Assembly (NCBI RefSeq): GCF_003143555.1
Contig: NZ_CP029347.1
Coordinates: 1,364,001 to 1,428,000, forward strand
Source of the DNA: Saliniradius amylolyticus
GTDB lineage: Bacteria > Pseudomonadota > Gammaproteobacteria > Enterobacterales > Alteromonadaceae
Reading direction: 5' to 3'
Length of the DNA stretch: 64,000 bases
Position numbers and translations under genes: made by a program. Positions within the stretch are counted from its first letter, which is position 1, and every line of letters begins with the position of its first letter. The notes beneath the pieces are model-generated. The model was not told the DNA's origin. It worked only from the letters and a program-made list of their open reading frames with translations, and searched no databases. Below are positions 28,769-39,010 of the stretch, piece after piece.

Positions 28769-30064
28769 CTAGAAAAAGTTAAACATAGCGACGGCCATAG
28801 CCAGGCCGACTAATGGCAGTACGACTGTCAGCGCACCCAGCGGCCAGTAAGCGCGCTGGTGAGTTTCATGGCAGATTGCGCGGATGGTGGTCACCACATA
28901 ACCATTGTGGGGCAGTGAATCCAGTGCGCCGGAGGAAATCGATACGATTCGGTGCAGTTGCTCTGGGTCGACGCCCTGATCCATATAGTGAGGGCCTATC
29001 AACGGTAAAGCGATGGCCTGGCCGCCAGAGGCCGAACCGGTTAGGCCTGCAATCACACTCACTGCTACTGCCGCGCCAATAAGCTCGTTGCCGGGTAGGG
29101 CAGTCATGGCATCCACGGCCACCTGAAAGGCATCGGTGGATTTGGCTACTGAACCAAAGCCTACCACTGCCGAGGTATTACCAATGGCCACCAATGCGCC
29201 TGTGGTTCCCAGAGACACCGCATTGCTGAGATTGTGGAAGTGCTTAAAGTTAATGGCCATTAAGGTCAGCACCCCGCCGCCCAGGGCCACGATCAGCGCC
29301 AGTTGTTGCAGGCTTTCATGGAAGAAAAATGAAAACGCCAATACCACCAATAACGGAATGATACCGGTCATGGGGTGAGGGTAGTCACGTTCAGGAATGT
29401 GGGGGTCGGTATCGCGGTGCTCAAACTCTTCGCCATTGGCCACGGCTTTGCCAATCATTTTTTTCAGCCACCAGTAGCCAAATACGGCCATAAATACGGC
29501 CACCACGAGTGACACCTCCCAAGCGGCAAACGGAGACGTACCCAGGTATTTAATCGGGATCCAGTTTTGGATCTCCGGTGAACCCGCCGAGGTCATGGTG
29601 AAGGTGACTGAGCCAAACGCCAGTGCTGCCGGGATAAAGCGCCGCGGCAGGTTGGCATCCTTAAACAGGCTCAGCGCCATGGGGTAAACAGAGAATGCCA
29701 CCACAAACACACTTACACCGCCGTATGTGAGAATGGCGCAGGCGGCCACAACCGCCAGCACGGCGTGCTTCATTCCAAGACGATCGACGATCCAGCGTGC
29801 CACCGAGTCGGCCGCACCGGTATCTTCCATAAACTTGCCGAACAGGGATCCGAGCAGAAACATAAAAAACCAGGAGGCAATAAATCCCGAGAAGCCGTTC
29901 ATATAGGCTTCAACAAAGTTGATCTCGCCGCTAAATACGGGAATACCACTGGTTAACGCGACAATCAGCGCACAAAGAGGCGCGGCGATAAACAGGTTCA
30001 TGCCTCTGATGGTCAGCCAAATCAACAATCCCAGCCCGCCTACCAGGCCGATCAAACTCAGCAT
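28769..30064 (-). CDS. GntP-family permease
   Basis: A 431-residue inner-membrane carrier of the gluconate/citrate:H+ symporter (GntP) family, with about 12 hydrophobic helices; LTSGIPVFSGEINFVEAYMNGFSGFIASW, GVSVFVVAF and GSASGGQAIALPLIGPHY are typical. It heads a minus-strand operon with the two exported esterases, suggesting uptake of a hydroxy- or sugar-acid released by them; that coupling is inference. Confidence 0.88.
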   Translation of the reverse strand: MLSLIGLVGGLGLLIWLTIRGMNLFIAAPLCALIVALTSGIPVFSGEINFVEAYMNGFSGFIASWFFMFLLGSLFGKFMEDTGAADSVARWIVDRLGMKHAVLAVVAACAILTYGGVSVFVVAFSVYPMALSLFKDANLPRRFIPAALAFGSVTFTMTSAGSPEIQNWIPIKYLGTSPFAAWEVSLVVAVFMAVFGYWWLKKMIGKAVANGEEFEHRDTDPHIPERDYPHPMTGIIPLLVVLAFSFFFHESLQQLALIVALGGGVLTLMAINFKHFHNLSNAVSLGTTGALVAIGNTSAVVGFGSVAKSTDAFQVAVDAMTALPGNELIGAAVAVSVIAGLTGSASGGQAIALPLIGPHYMDQGVDPEQLHRIVSISSGALDSLPHNGYVVTTIRAICHETHQRAYWPLGALTVVLPLVGLAMAVAMFNFF

Positions 30065-30278
30065 AATGTCTGTCCTTTGTTGTTATTGTTTTGTCACTGG
30101 TGTGCTTATCGGCACGATGACATTTGAACCTTATTGTGTGTCATCGTTATAAATGCGCCCATAGTACTATGGTACAGCCTGGCGCTAACAAATCGGCATC
30201 ACCCTGTGGAACGAAATTTGTTAACATCGATAACAGTATCACAACACCATGACATCCGCGTCAGAGGCATCAAACCCT

Positions 30279-30920
30279 ATGAGTCAGTATCGCGCCATTA
30301 TCGCCGACGATCACCCCTTGTTCCGCAGTGCTATGAAACAGGCTGTGCAGAGCGTGATCGGGGATCAGTTACTAGAAACCGCCAGTCTTGAACAGACCAT
30401 GGAGGCGTTGGCTCGGCATCCGGATATCGAACTGGTGATGTTGGATTTGAATATGCCGGGCAACGATGGGCTGACCGGTTTATCTTTGATTCGGCATACC
30501 TATCCCGGCGTACAGGTGCTGATTGTCTCGGCCGAGGAAGAACCCAGCATGATTGCCAAGGCGCTGGAATTTGGAGCCAGTGGTTATCTGCCCAAATCGG
30601 CGCCGCTGGATAATATTGAGATTGCCATCACCAAAGTTTTGGATGGCGAACAGTGGTTGCCAGAAGGGGTGGACTCTTTGATAGAACAGCTGGGCCAGAG
30701 TGAACACGCCGACTTTGCCCGGCAGTTGGAGCAGTTGACCCCGCATCAATTGCGGGTGCTTAAATACATTGCCGATGGTTTACTGAATAAGCAGATCGCC
30801 TATGAGATGCAGGTACAGGAAACCACGGTTAAGCAGCATGTTTCGGCGATCTTACGTAAGTTAGATGTGATCAACCGCACACAGGCAGGCATTCTGTTCC
30901 GTCAGGCCATGGAGCGCTAA
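30279..30920 (+). CDS. CrbR/ErdR-like NarL/LuxR-family response regulator
   Basis: A 213-residue regulator: receiver domain with acidic pocket DD at 10-11 and phospho-acceptor Asp56 (VMLDLNMPG), then a LuxR-type helix-turn-helix LTPHQLRVLKYIADGLLNKQIAYEM. Such regulators with an SSS-domain hybrid kinase control acetyl-CoA synthetase (acs) in Vibrio (CrbS/CrbR) and Pseudomonas (MxtR/ErdR). The partner kinase is encoded nearby (31802-35140). Start 30279 is preferred to 30249 because a GAGG lies upstream and the protein starts as response regulators do. Confidence 0.82.
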   Translation: MSQYRAIIADDHPLFRSAMKQAVQSVIGDQLLETASLEQTMEALARHPDIELVMLDLNMPGNDGLTGLSLIRHTYPGVQVLIVSAEEEPSMIAKALEFGASGYLPKSAPLDNIEIAITKVLDGEQWLPEGVDSLIEQLGQSEHADFARQLEQLTPHQLRVLKYIADGLLNKQIAYEMQVQETTVKQHVSAILRKLDVINRTQAGILFRQAMER

Positions 30921-30985
30921 AAACACTTACCCTCGTTGCGGTTTTATGTAACCATTCATGCACAGGAAAATCAGTTTAAAGCGCC

Positions 30986-31750
30986 ATGTGTGAGTTGTTA
31001 GCCATGTCCGCCAATGTGCCCACGGACATTTGTTTTAGCTTTAAAGGGCTGCGCGAGCGCGGCGGGCGCACCGGACCCCATAAAGATGGTTGGGGTATTG
31101 CTTTTTACGAGGGCAAGGGCAATTGCACCTTTAAAGACCCTCAGCCCAGTTATCAGTCCAGGATTGCCGAGCTGGTTTCCGATCATCCCATCAAGAGTAA
31201 GAGCGTGATTGCCCATATTCGCCAGGCCAACCGGGGCAATGTGAGTATGGCCAACACCCATCCCTTTACCCGAGAGTTGTGGGGACGCTATTGGACTTAT
31301 GCGCATAATGGTCAGCTAACGGGCTATCGGGACCTTCCCTATAGCCGCTTTAAACCCGTGGGCACCACAGATTCTGAACGCGCCTTTTGTTACCTGATGA
31401 GTGAGCTGTACCAGCATTACGGCGATGATATGCCAAATCGTAAAACCGCTTTTAACTTTATTCGTCGCCGCTTGGATGGCCTGCGTGAGCTTGGCGTGTT
31501 TAATATGCTGCTCACCGATGGCGAGTACCTTCTGGCGTACTGTACCTCGAAGCTACACTGGATTACCCGCAGGGCACCGTTTAGCATCGCCAGACTGTCA
31601 GATGTGGATGTGGATATCGACTTTGCCGAGGAGACCACACCCAATGATGTGGTATCGGTGATCACCACAGAGCCGCTGACCAATAACGAACACTGGCATA
31701 AGATGGCCTGCGGTGAGAGCCAGCTGTTTCACTATGGAGAGCCTGTCTAG
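30986..31750 (+). CDS. Class II glutamine amidotransferase (YafJ-like)
   Basis: A 254-residue Ntn-hydrolase with catalytic Cys2 exposed after Met removal (MCELLAMSANVPTDICFSF) and the glutaminase motifs HKDGWGIAFYEG and AHIRQANRGNVSMANTHPF. YafJ-type proteins lack an attached synthase domain; their acceptor is unknown. It sits between the response regulator and kinase genes, on the plus strand. A stand-alone gene in many gammaproteobacteria. Confidence 0.9.
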   Translation: MCELLAMSANVPTDICFSFKGLRERGGRTGPHKDGWGIAFYEGKGNCTFKDPQPSYQSRIAELVSDHPIKSKSVIAHIRQANRGNVSMANTHPFTRELWGRYWTYAHNGQLTGYRDLPYSRFKPVGTTDSERAFCYLMSELYQHYGDDMPNRKTAFNFIRRRLDGLRELGVFNMLLTDGEYLLAYCTSKLHWITRRAPFSIARLSDVDVDIDFAEETTPNDVVSVITTEPLTNNEHWHKMACGESQLFHYGEPV

Positions 31751-31801
31751 TACCAGTGATACCGGGCCACAAACTTATGTTTAATCAGTCACTGGCCCAA
31801 C

Positions 31802-34800
31802 TCACTCGAGCCTCAGTACTTTCTTTATTAAGCGCTTCAGGGCACCGGGTTTAATGGGCTTATGGATAAACGCCAGTCCGGCTTCGATGGCTTGCTCTCG
31901 GACCTGATCGTCATAATTAGCCGAATTGAGAATACAGGGTGGAGAGCATTGCCACTGCGCTTGTAACTGCTCCAGTGCTGTTAAGCCGGTAACGCCATTA
32001 TCCAGTTGATAATCCATCATCACTAGATCGGGGGCTTGTGGACACAGGTGCAGAGCCTGGCTGGCCTCAGAAGCGGTCATGGCCTCAGCACCCCACTGTT
32101 TAAACAGTTGACTCATGGCATGGAGTATCTGTGGATCGTTATCCACAATCAGCACCCGTCGACCATTCATAAAGCGGCTGTTGTCCGGTATTTCAGACGG
32201 ACGACTGTGTTGAACAGCTTTGGTTGGATACGCTCGCGGTAATGTCAGGCTGAACCGGGTGCCACTATCAGGTATTGAGGCCAGGGTGAGGGGGTGCTCT
32301 AGCAACTCGGCAATGCGTTCGACAATGGTTAAGCCCAGACCCAACCCTTGTTTGTTATCGGGGTTGAGCTGCTGAAATTCGTTGAATATCACCTTCTGTT
32401 GCTCGGCGGTCATGCCAGGGCCGGTGTCCCATACCTGAACCTCAACCGTATCGTTTCGGTGGCGTACACCCAGAATAACCCGGCCTCTTACGGTATAACG
32501 CAGAGCGTTAGACAACAGGTTTTGCAGTACGCGCCTGAGGAGCTTTTTGTCGGAATTTACCCACACCGATGTGGGAATTGAGCGCAGACTAAGGGACTTT
32601 TGCTCGGCCAGCAGCGAAAACTCACGCGTCAGCGGATCTAAAACCTCACTGAGCGGAAAAGCTCCCCGATGAGCCTGCAGGCGACCAGAGTCGAGCTTGG
32701 TCATATCCAGTAGTGAGGTTAACAAGTTTTCAGCATTATGCAGGGATTGTTGTAAGTGGTCGGCCAACTCATCAATGGCCTGGTTGGGTGCTTGCTGGCG
32801 GATCATACTGGCAAACAGTGTGGCGGCGTTAAAAGGCTGCATCAGGTCATGACCAGCAGCGGCCAGGAACTTGGTTTTGCTCTGGTTGGCTTGATCGGCT
32901 TCCTGCTTCGCGGTCGCAAGGGCCTTAGTGCGCTCGGCCACCCGGGCCTCTAAGTGAGTTTTAGCTTCCTCTAAGGCTTGCTGGGTCTGAACGTAATTAG
33001 AAATATCGCTGTAGGTGGTTACGAAACCACCCCCGGGCATAGGATTGCCCTGAAGTTCGATATAACGGCCATCACTTTGACGCCGCAGATAACGATAGCT
33101 GCTACCCTGACGGATATAGGCCAGTCGTTTATCGACTTCAGCCTCAATGTCGTCGACTTCGCCAAACAGGCCCCGTTTGGCATTAAAACGCAAAATGTCT
33201 CCCAGAGGCAGACCTGCGCGAATAAAGCCGTCCGGGTAGTGAAACAGGCTGATGTAACGTTGGTTCCAGGCCAGCAGCTTAAGGTGCTGATCTACCACGC
33301 TGATGCCTTGCTCGATGTGCTCTACCGAAGAGCGCAGCAGTTCATGATTAAACTGATAGCTTTGTGTCGCTTCTTCCACCAGTCCCACCAGTTCATCCAG
33401 GGCAACCTGATGCTTTTCGGTGATGGCTGACAGTAAAATACGGGCGCTGGCATTGCCTACGTGTGCTGAGAGCAACTGCTCGGCTCGCTGAATCAGCTGC
33501 TGGCTGGCGTAGTAATGGTCGTTACGCCGATCCAGGTCCGCCTCAAGATTTGCCTGTTGTCCAGCCGGTAAAACCCGTCGTGTAACCGATAACAGAGGGC
33601 CTATCTTGACAGCATGGGAGGGGGGAAGAGCCCGATGAGGCTGTTCCTGCAAGTGTTGTCTTTTACCGCGTAAAAGGCTGACTATTATAAACACCAGAAG
33701 GTTTAAACTAAGGCTGTAAAAGAGTCCATCGGCCAGCTCGATGTCGCTGGGGGTTTCTTCAAAATAATAGCTGGCCTGAACACTGGGCCAAAGTACCCAG
33801 AATAGCCAGCATAGCGTACCGGTTAATATGCTTAAATGGGCGGCAAGCTGGCTGCGCGCTCCGGTGGTTAAGTTTAATATCATGGCCGGTGCCAGTTGAG
33901 CCATCAGTGCAATAGCGATCACGCCGCTATTGGCCAACGGCGCTCGTTGACTAACGTGCTCGGAATACAAGTAGGATAACCCGAGGATCGCCAGCACGGT
34001 CAGGCGGCGCACAGTTAACAGGGTGGTCGGTTGGATACGGTGGTGGTGATGGCTTTTAATGGTCAGGCTCAGCCACAGCGGGGTCACCAGATTGTTGGCG
34101 ATCATAATGCCCAGAGCCAGGGTCGCCACAATCACCATACTGGAGGCGGCGGACAGGCCGCCGATAAAGCCAATGATGGCGCTGATAGGGCTGTCTGCCA
34201 GCATAGGAATGGCCAGCACGTAGTGATCCGGGCTGGTGTCAGGCTGCAGCAAGGCCCCCCCAAGCGCAATGGGAAATACGCTGATACTCATCAAAGTCAG
34301 ATACAGGGGAAACAACCAGCGCGCCCGGTTGAGTTCCAGCTCGCCATTATTTTCCACATAATTAATATGAAACTGGCGCGGCAGGATCAGCATGGAGCAA
34401 AAACCCAGCACCATATGGCTGAGGTATACCCAGTAACTGGCATCGGCCTGAAGCATTCGACGACTTGTCGGATTATCGTAGGCCTTGGCTGCCATATCGA
34501 AAAAACCATCAAATACGCCATAGATAATAAACAGACTGATGGCGATTAAAGCGGCGAGTTTTACCAGAGACTCGAAAGCCATAGCGAGCATCAGACCAGG
34601 GCGTTTTTCGGTGAGGCTTAGGCTCCGCGTGCCGAAGATAATGGCAAACATAGCCAGCAATAATGCTACATACAAGCTCATGCCACCGGGCCATTGCGGC
34701 TGACCGTCTGAGAGCAATTCGACACTGTTGGTAAGCGCATCCAGTTGCAGCGCCGTATAAGGCACTACACCCAGTAAGCACACGATGCTGACTAAAGCCG

Positions 34801-35140
34801 CCAGTGAATAGGACTGGCCAAACTGGGCACCGATAAAGTCAGCCAGTGAACTGATATTATGCCGCTGACAGAAGCGGATAATACGCATTAACAGTGGGTA
34901 GCCGAATACAAAAACAACAATGCTGCCCGCATAGGTGGGGACAAAGGCCCAGCCATAATTGAGAGTTTGCGACACAGTGCCGAAAAATGCCCAGGAAGTG
35001 CAGTGCACGCCCAGCGCCAGGCTGTATATAATCGGTCGTTGACGGGCGCTACGATGAAAACGATCGCCCCAGAAGGCGACACCGAACAGCAAACTAAGGT
35101 AGGCTAGAGCGAAGAGCGTCAGCAGCCAGATACTGAACAT
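31802..35140 (-). CDS. CrbS-like hybrid sensor histidine kinase with sodium:solute symporter domain
   Basis: 1112 residues. Residues 1 to about 480 form a PutP-like sodium:solute symporter domain with about 13 helices (GVHCTSWAFFGTVSQTLNYGW, SNSGVIA..LAP). A second membrane bundle and a linker are followed by a PAS domain (about 600-710, GISVVDQHLKLLAWNQRY), a coiled coil, a HisKA domain with phospho-His764 (AAAGHDLMQPFNAATLF), a HATPase domain (NLLSNALRYT; GLGLGLTIVERIAELL) and a C-terminal receiver domain with Asp1043 (LVMMDYQLDNG). This matches CrbS/MxtR, which with CrbR/ErdR switch on acetate use. It converges on the amidotransferase gene. Confidence 0.85.
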   Translation of the reverse strand: MFSIWLLTLFALAYLSLLFGVAFWGDRFHRSARQRPIIYSLALGVHCTSWAFFGTVSQTLNYGWAFVPTYAGSIVVFVFGYPLLMRIIRFCQRHNISSLADFIGAQFGQSYSLAALVSIVCLLGVVPYTALQLDALTNSVELLSDGQPQWPGGMSLYVALLLAMFAIIFGTRSLSLTEKRPGLMLAMAFESLVKLAALIAISLFIIYGVFDGFFDMAAKAYDNPTSRRMLQADASYWVYLSHMVLGFCSMLILPRQFHINYVENNGELELNRARWLFPLYLTLMSISVFPIALGGALLQPDTSPDHYVLAIPMLADSPISAIIGFIGGLSAASSMVIVATLALGIMIANNLVTPLWLSLTIKSHHHHRIQPTTLLTVRRLTVLAILGLSYLYSEHVSQRAPLANSGVIAIALMAQLAPAMILNLTTGARSQLAAHLSILTGTLCWLFWVLWPSVQASYYFEETPSDIELADGLFYSLSLNLLVFIIVSLLRGKRQHLQEQPHRALPPSHAVKIGPLLSVTRRVLPAGQQANLEADLDRRNDHYYASQQLIQRAEQLLSAHVGNASARILLSAITEKHQVALDELVGLVEEATQSYQFNHELLRSSVEHIEQGISVVDQHLKLLAWNQRYISLFHYPDGFIRAGLPLGDILRFNAKRGLFGEVDDIEAEVDKRLAYIRQGSSYRYLRRQSDGRYIELQGNPMPGGGFVTTYSDISNYVQTQQALEEAKTHLEARVAERTKALATAKQEADQANQSKTKFLAAAGHDLMQPFNAATLFASMIRQQAPNQAIDELADHLQQSLHNAENLLTSLLDMTKLDSGRLQAHRGAFPLSEVLDPLTREFSLLAEQKSLSLRSIPTSVWVNSDKKLLRRVLQNLLSNALRYTVRGRVILGVRHRNDTVEVQVWDTGPGMTAEQQKVIFNEFQQLNPDNKQGLGLGLTIVERIAELLEHPLTLASIPDSGTRFSLTLPRAYPTKAVQHSRPSEIPDNSRFMNGRRVLIVDNDPQILHAMSQLFKQWGAEAMTASEASQALHLCPQAPDLVMMDYQLDNGVTGLTALEQLQAQWQCSPPCILNSANYDDQVREQAIEAGLAFIHKPIKPGALKRLIKKVLRLE

Positions 35141-35266
35141 AATAAAATTTTTGTTATTCTTATACTTATTTGAAACACTTTAACCTGAACTTCGCTGACT
35201 GACTAGGGTCAGGTGTTGGTACTGAACGTAGCAATCGGATAATAACAATCACAACAGGAATCGGTA

Positions 35267-36076
35267 ATGAAAAACCTCTTAGTTCCATTTGTTCTGATAC
35301 TTGGCCTGACAGGCTGTAGCACTTTTGTTTCAGAGTCGGATAAAGCGTCGTCCAGTCAGTCAGCGGAATCGCCGGTAGTCGATGACCGGGCTCATAACAG
35401 CCAGAACTCTGTGGATTGGGCAGGTACCTACCATGGTGTCTTACCCTGTGCCGATTGTATGGGCACAGACACCTTGCTGACGCTGAATCCTGATCTGACT
35501 TATACCATGGAGACGCGCTATATCGGTACCGGTGACGGCTGGCAACGCCAGGGCGGTCATTTTGCCTGGAGTGATAACGGTTCTGTGGTGACGTTAAAAG
35601 ACCTGGAAAATGCCCCCGGACTCTACCAGGTGACTGAGAACCAGCTGTATCATTTAACGGAGGAAGGGCATCGTGTGAGTGGCGCTTTAGCCGAGCATTA
35701 TCGCTTAGCCAAGCAACACGGCCAACTTCCCAAAATAAAAGGCATCAAATGGGTCTTGATGGAGTTAAACGGACAGTCGGTAGACGTGGAAGGTAAGCAA
35801 CCTTTTTTTCGGATTCACCCAGAAACCCTGCAGCTTGCCGGGATCGCGGGCTGCAACCGTTTTTTTGGTCAGTTCAGTGAAGACGCACCGGGTAAAGTGA
35901 GCTTCGGACAGTTGGGCTCTACTATGATGGCGTGCCCTAACATGCAAGTTGAGCAGGCCTTTCTCGAGGCGTTGAAAAAGGCCGACAACCTGACTCGTAA
36001 AGGCAATCAATTGTCACTCAATAAGGGGCGTATGGCTCCATTAGCACGGTTTGAAGCGGCGATTCGTTTTAATTAA
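35267..36076 (+). CDS. NlpE/META-domain lipoprotein
   Basis: A 269-residue lipoprotein: signal peptide with lipobox LTGC, then an NlpE-like N-terminal domain (WAGTYHGVLPCADCMGTDTLLTL, with the CxxC redox/metal pair), then a C-terminal META (HslJ-like, DUF306) domain (IKGIKWVLMELNGQSV...AGIAGCNRFFG...STMMACPNMQVEQAFLEAL). NlpE signals envelope stress to the Cpx system in E. coli; META proteins such as HslJ are stress-related. The combined architecture is common in Alteromonadales. Function is inferred. Confidence 0.87.
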   Translation: MKNLLVPFVLILGLTGCSTFVSESDKASSSQSAESPVVDDRAHNSQNSVDWAGTYHGVLPCADCMGTDTLLTLNPDLTYTMETRYIGTGDGWQRQGGHFAWSDNGSVVTLKDLENAPGLYQVTENQLYHLTEEGHRVSGALAEHYRLAKQHGQLPKIKGIKWVLMELNGQSVDVEGKQPFFRIHPETLQLAGIAGCNRFFGQFSEDAPGKVSFGQLGSTMMACPNMQVEQAFLEALKKADNLTRKGNQLSLNKGRMAPLARFEAAIRFN

Positions 36077-36104
36077 AACCAATCGCCAGTTTTTGTCGAT
36101 ATCT

Positions 36105-37007
36105 TCAAGCCTTCTGGGCCAGCATAGCCCGGGCTACTTTGGACTGGTTAGTCTTACCCAGAATCTGGGTAATGCGTTCGCCAGCCGCTACCACTCGATC
36201 TAAATCAACGCCGGTGCTGATACCCATGCCGTTAAGCATATAAAGAACATCTTCGGTGGCCACATTGCCTGAAGCTCCTTTGGCGTAGGGGCATCCTCCT
36301 AAACCGGCCACTGCACTATCCACCGTGCGCACGCCAAGCTGCAGCGCCGTCAGTATGTTGGCCAGAGCCTGACCGTACGTATCATGAAAATGCACTCCGA
36401 TCTGTTCTACTGGCACCTGGGATAACACCGATTTCAGCATGGCTTGGGTGCTTTTCGGAGTGCCCACACCGATGGTGTCACCCAATGACACCTCGTAACA
36501 GCCCATGTCCAGAAGCTGACGCGTCACGTCGGTGACTTTTTGCGGTGAAACTTCTCCTTCATAGGGGCAGCCCAGTACACAGGAAACATAGCCGCGCACG
36601 GGAATGTTTGCCTGCTTGGCCGCATCCAATACGGGCTGAAAGCGCTCAAGGCTCTCCGCAATCGAACAATTGATGTTTTTCTGGGAGAAGGCCTCCGAGG
36701 CCGCACCGAAGATAGCCACTTCGTCGGCCCCGGCATCCAAAGCCAGTTCAAATCCCTTGATGTTAGGAGTAAGCGCACTATAGACGGTGTCTTTATGGCG
36801 CTCAATTGTCTTGAGTACCTCACCGCTATCGGCCATTTGCGGCACCCATTTAGGCGATACAAAGGCACCGCTTTCCACCACGGGCAAGCCTGCATCGGCA
36901 AGTGCCTGTACCAATGCCACCTTATCGGCTGTATCAATGGTGCCAGGCTCATTTTGCAGCCCGTCTCTGGGGCCTACCTCAACCAGTTTAACCTGCGCCG
37001 GGATCAT
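36105..37007 (-). CDS. liuE: Hydroxymethylglutaryl-CoA lyase
   Basis: Last step of leucine degradation: cleaves HMG-CoA to acetyl-CoA and acetoacetate. HMGL-like TIM barrel with [13 protein letters not shown] near the start, [22 protein letters not shown] near the end and [12 protein letters not shown]. 300 residues, normal. The start overlaps the end of liuD by 4 nt (ATGA), so the two are translationally coupled in the liuRABCDE operon. Confidence 0.96.
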   Translation of the reverse strand: MIPAQVKLVEVGPRDGLQNEPGTIDTADKVALVQALADAGLPVVESGAFVSPKWVPQMADSGEVLKTIERHKDTVYSALTPNIKGFELALDAGADEVAIFGAASEAFSQKNINCSIAESLERFQPVLDAAKQANIPVRGYVSCVLGCPYEGEVSPQKVTDVTRQLLDMGCYEVSLGDTIGVGTPKSTQAMLKSVLSQVPVEQIGVHFHDTYGQALANILTALQLGVRTVDSAVAGLGGCPYAKGASGNVATEDVLYMLNGMGISTGVDLDRVVAAGERITQILGKTNQSKVARAMLAQKA

Positions 37008-39007
37008 GCGTCTTCCTCAAAGGTTAATAGCTCGGCGCCCCCGTCCACTAAGTCACCGGGTTGATAGAAAAACTCGGTAACCTTGCCATCGGCAAAGGCG
37101 TTGAGGCTGTGCTCCATCTTCATGGCCTCCATCAGCATCAATGGCTGGCCTTTTTTGACCGATTGGCCCGGCTCAACCATTAGCTTCACGACTGTGCCAT
37201 TCATCGGTGCCGTAAAGCCACTGTGATGCTGTTGGTCAGCCAATCCCATATCAGGCTGGCGACGGCTAAAGTGCAGGGCGTTATCTTGAGTATAGAGGGT
37301 TGCCTGCATGGTGTCTCCGGCCACCAGAGCTGTGACCCTGTGACCATCTACGACGGCGGTCAGGGTTTCACGGTCCAGATCGCCGCTACACTGGCTGACG
37401 CCAAAGTCACTGCTAATGCGATAGCCTTGTTGATCACTGCCTAATGGTGTGACCTTAACCGGGTAAAGATCGCCGCGGATCTCAATATCCAACTGATGTT
37501 CGGCGGTCAGGTTGGCGCGCCAGTTACTTTGCTGCTGCCAGGGCGAAAAACGGTCGTAATTATTAATGACACTGGGCTTCTGTCGATTGCCTTGCGACAG
37601 GACCAGATACAGCGATGCCAGGGTTAACAAGTGCTTCAGATCGGCTTCACTCTCGGCAAAGATGGCTTCACGGTGTTTCTCGATAAAGCCGGTATCCAGT
37701 TCCACCTGCTTAAAGGCCTTGCAATTAGCCAGGTTGTAGAGGAATTCCACGTTGGTGGTCAGTCCCTGAATACGATACTCAGAGAGAGCACGCAACAGGC
37801 GCCTCAGAGCCTTATCCCGGTTTTCGTCCCAGACAACCAGCTTGGCGATCATAGGGTCATAGTAAACCGATACCTCATCGCCCTGACGCACACCTGTATC
37901 AACCCGCACATAATCCGATTCTTCAGGGGGCTGTACAAATTGCAGTTTGCCGGTACAGGGCAGAAAGTCGTTATTGGGATCTTCGGCATAAATGCGCGCC
38001 TCAAAGGCGTGGCCCTGACACACTAACTCACTTTGGCTCAATGGCAGCTCTTCACCACTGGCGACGCGAAGTTGCCACTCCACCAAGTCTTGCCCGGTGA
38101 TCATTTCGGTAACCGGGTGCTCCACCTGTAGACGGGTATTCATTTCCATAAAGTAGAAACTGCCGTCGGTGTCCAGCAGAAACTCCACCGTACCGGCGCC
38201 TACGTAGCCGATGGCGTTGGCAGCCTTTAAAGCCGCTTCGCCCATCTGCTGACGCACAGCATCGCTGATGCCGGGGGCCGGGGCCTCTTCGATGACTTTC
38301 TGGTGACGGCGCTGGATGGAGCAGTCCCGCTCGAACAGGTAAACACCATTACCATGCATGTCGCAAAACACCTGTATTTCCACGTGTCGTGGCTGAGTCA
38401 GGTATTTTTCTATCAGCATGGTATCGTCACCGAAACTGGCCTGAGACTCTCGTTTGGCGGCTGCCAGGGCTTCGGTGAACTCAGAGTCGGACCAGACTGC
38501 ACGCATGCCTTTACCGCCGCCGCCCGCGGCAGCTTTCAGCAGTACAGGGTAGCCCATATTGTCGGCGTGTTGCTTTAGATTGGTCTCGGATTGATCATCT
38601 CCATGGTATCCAGGCACCAGCGGCACTCCAGCCGATTCCATGATATTTTTGGCCGCTGATTTTGAGCCCATGGCGTCGATAGCCGCCACCGGCGGGCCGA
38701 CAAACAACAGCTGTTTGTCTTCACACAGGCGGGCAAACTCGGCATTTTCTGACAAGAATCCGTAGCCGGGATGGACCATTACGGCGCCGGTACGCTCAGC
38801 AACCTCAAGGATTTTCTCCGCCTGCAGGTAACTGTCCTTTGAAGGAGCCGGGCCGATATTCACCGCTTCGTCGGCCATCTGCACATGCAGGGCATTGGCG
38901 TCAGCATCGGAATACACGGCCACCGTTTGAAAGCCCATACGCCGGGCGGTCTTAATAATTCGGCAGGCGATCTCGCCGCGATTGGCAATCAGTACTTTTA
39001 CTACCAT
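37004..39007 (-). CDS. liuD: Methylcrotonyl-CoA carboxylase biotin-containing (alpha) subunit
   Basis: Biotin carboxylase subunit that carboxylates 3-methylcrotonyl-CoA with LiuB. The biotin carboxylase domain begins [23 protein letters not shown] and has ATP-grasp loop [14 protein letters not shown]; the C-terminal biotinyl domain carries Lys630 in EAMKMEHSL. 667 residues, normal for MCC alpha. GGAGTAAATC precedes the start within the end of liuC (3-nt gap). Confidence 0.96.
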   Translation of the reverse strand: MVVKVLIANRGEIACRIIKTARRMGFQTVAVYSDADANALHVQMADEAVNIGPAPSKDSYLQAEKILEVAERTGAVMVHPGYGFLSENAEFARLCEDKQLLFVGPPVAAIDAMGSKSAAKNIMESAGVPLVPGYHGDDQSETNLKQHADNMGYPVLLKAAAGGGGKGMRAVWSDSEFTEALAAAKRESQASFGDDTMLIEKYLTQPRHVEIQVFCDMHGNGVYLFERDCSIQRRHQKVIEEAPAPGISDAVRQQMGEAALKAANAIGYVGAGTVEFLLDTDGSFYFMEMNTRLQVEHPVTEMITGQDLVEWQLRVASGEELPLSQSELVCQGHAFEARIYAEDPNNDFLPCTGKLQFVQPPEESDYVRVDTGVRQGDEVSVYYDPMIAKLVVWDENRDKALRRLLRALSEYRIQGLTTNVEFLYNLANCKAFKQVELDTGFIEKHREAIFAESEADLKHLLTLASLYLVLSQGNRQKPSVINNYDRFSPWQQQSNWRANLTAEHQLDIEIRGDLYPVKVTPLGSDQQGYRISSDFGVSQCSGDLDRETLTAVVDGHRVTALVAGDTMQATLYTQDNALHFSRRQPDMGLADQQHHSGFTAPMNGTVVKLMVEPGQSVKKGQPLMLMEAMKMEHSLNAFADGKVTEFFYQPGDLVDGGAELLTFEEDA

Positions 39008-39010
39008 GAT

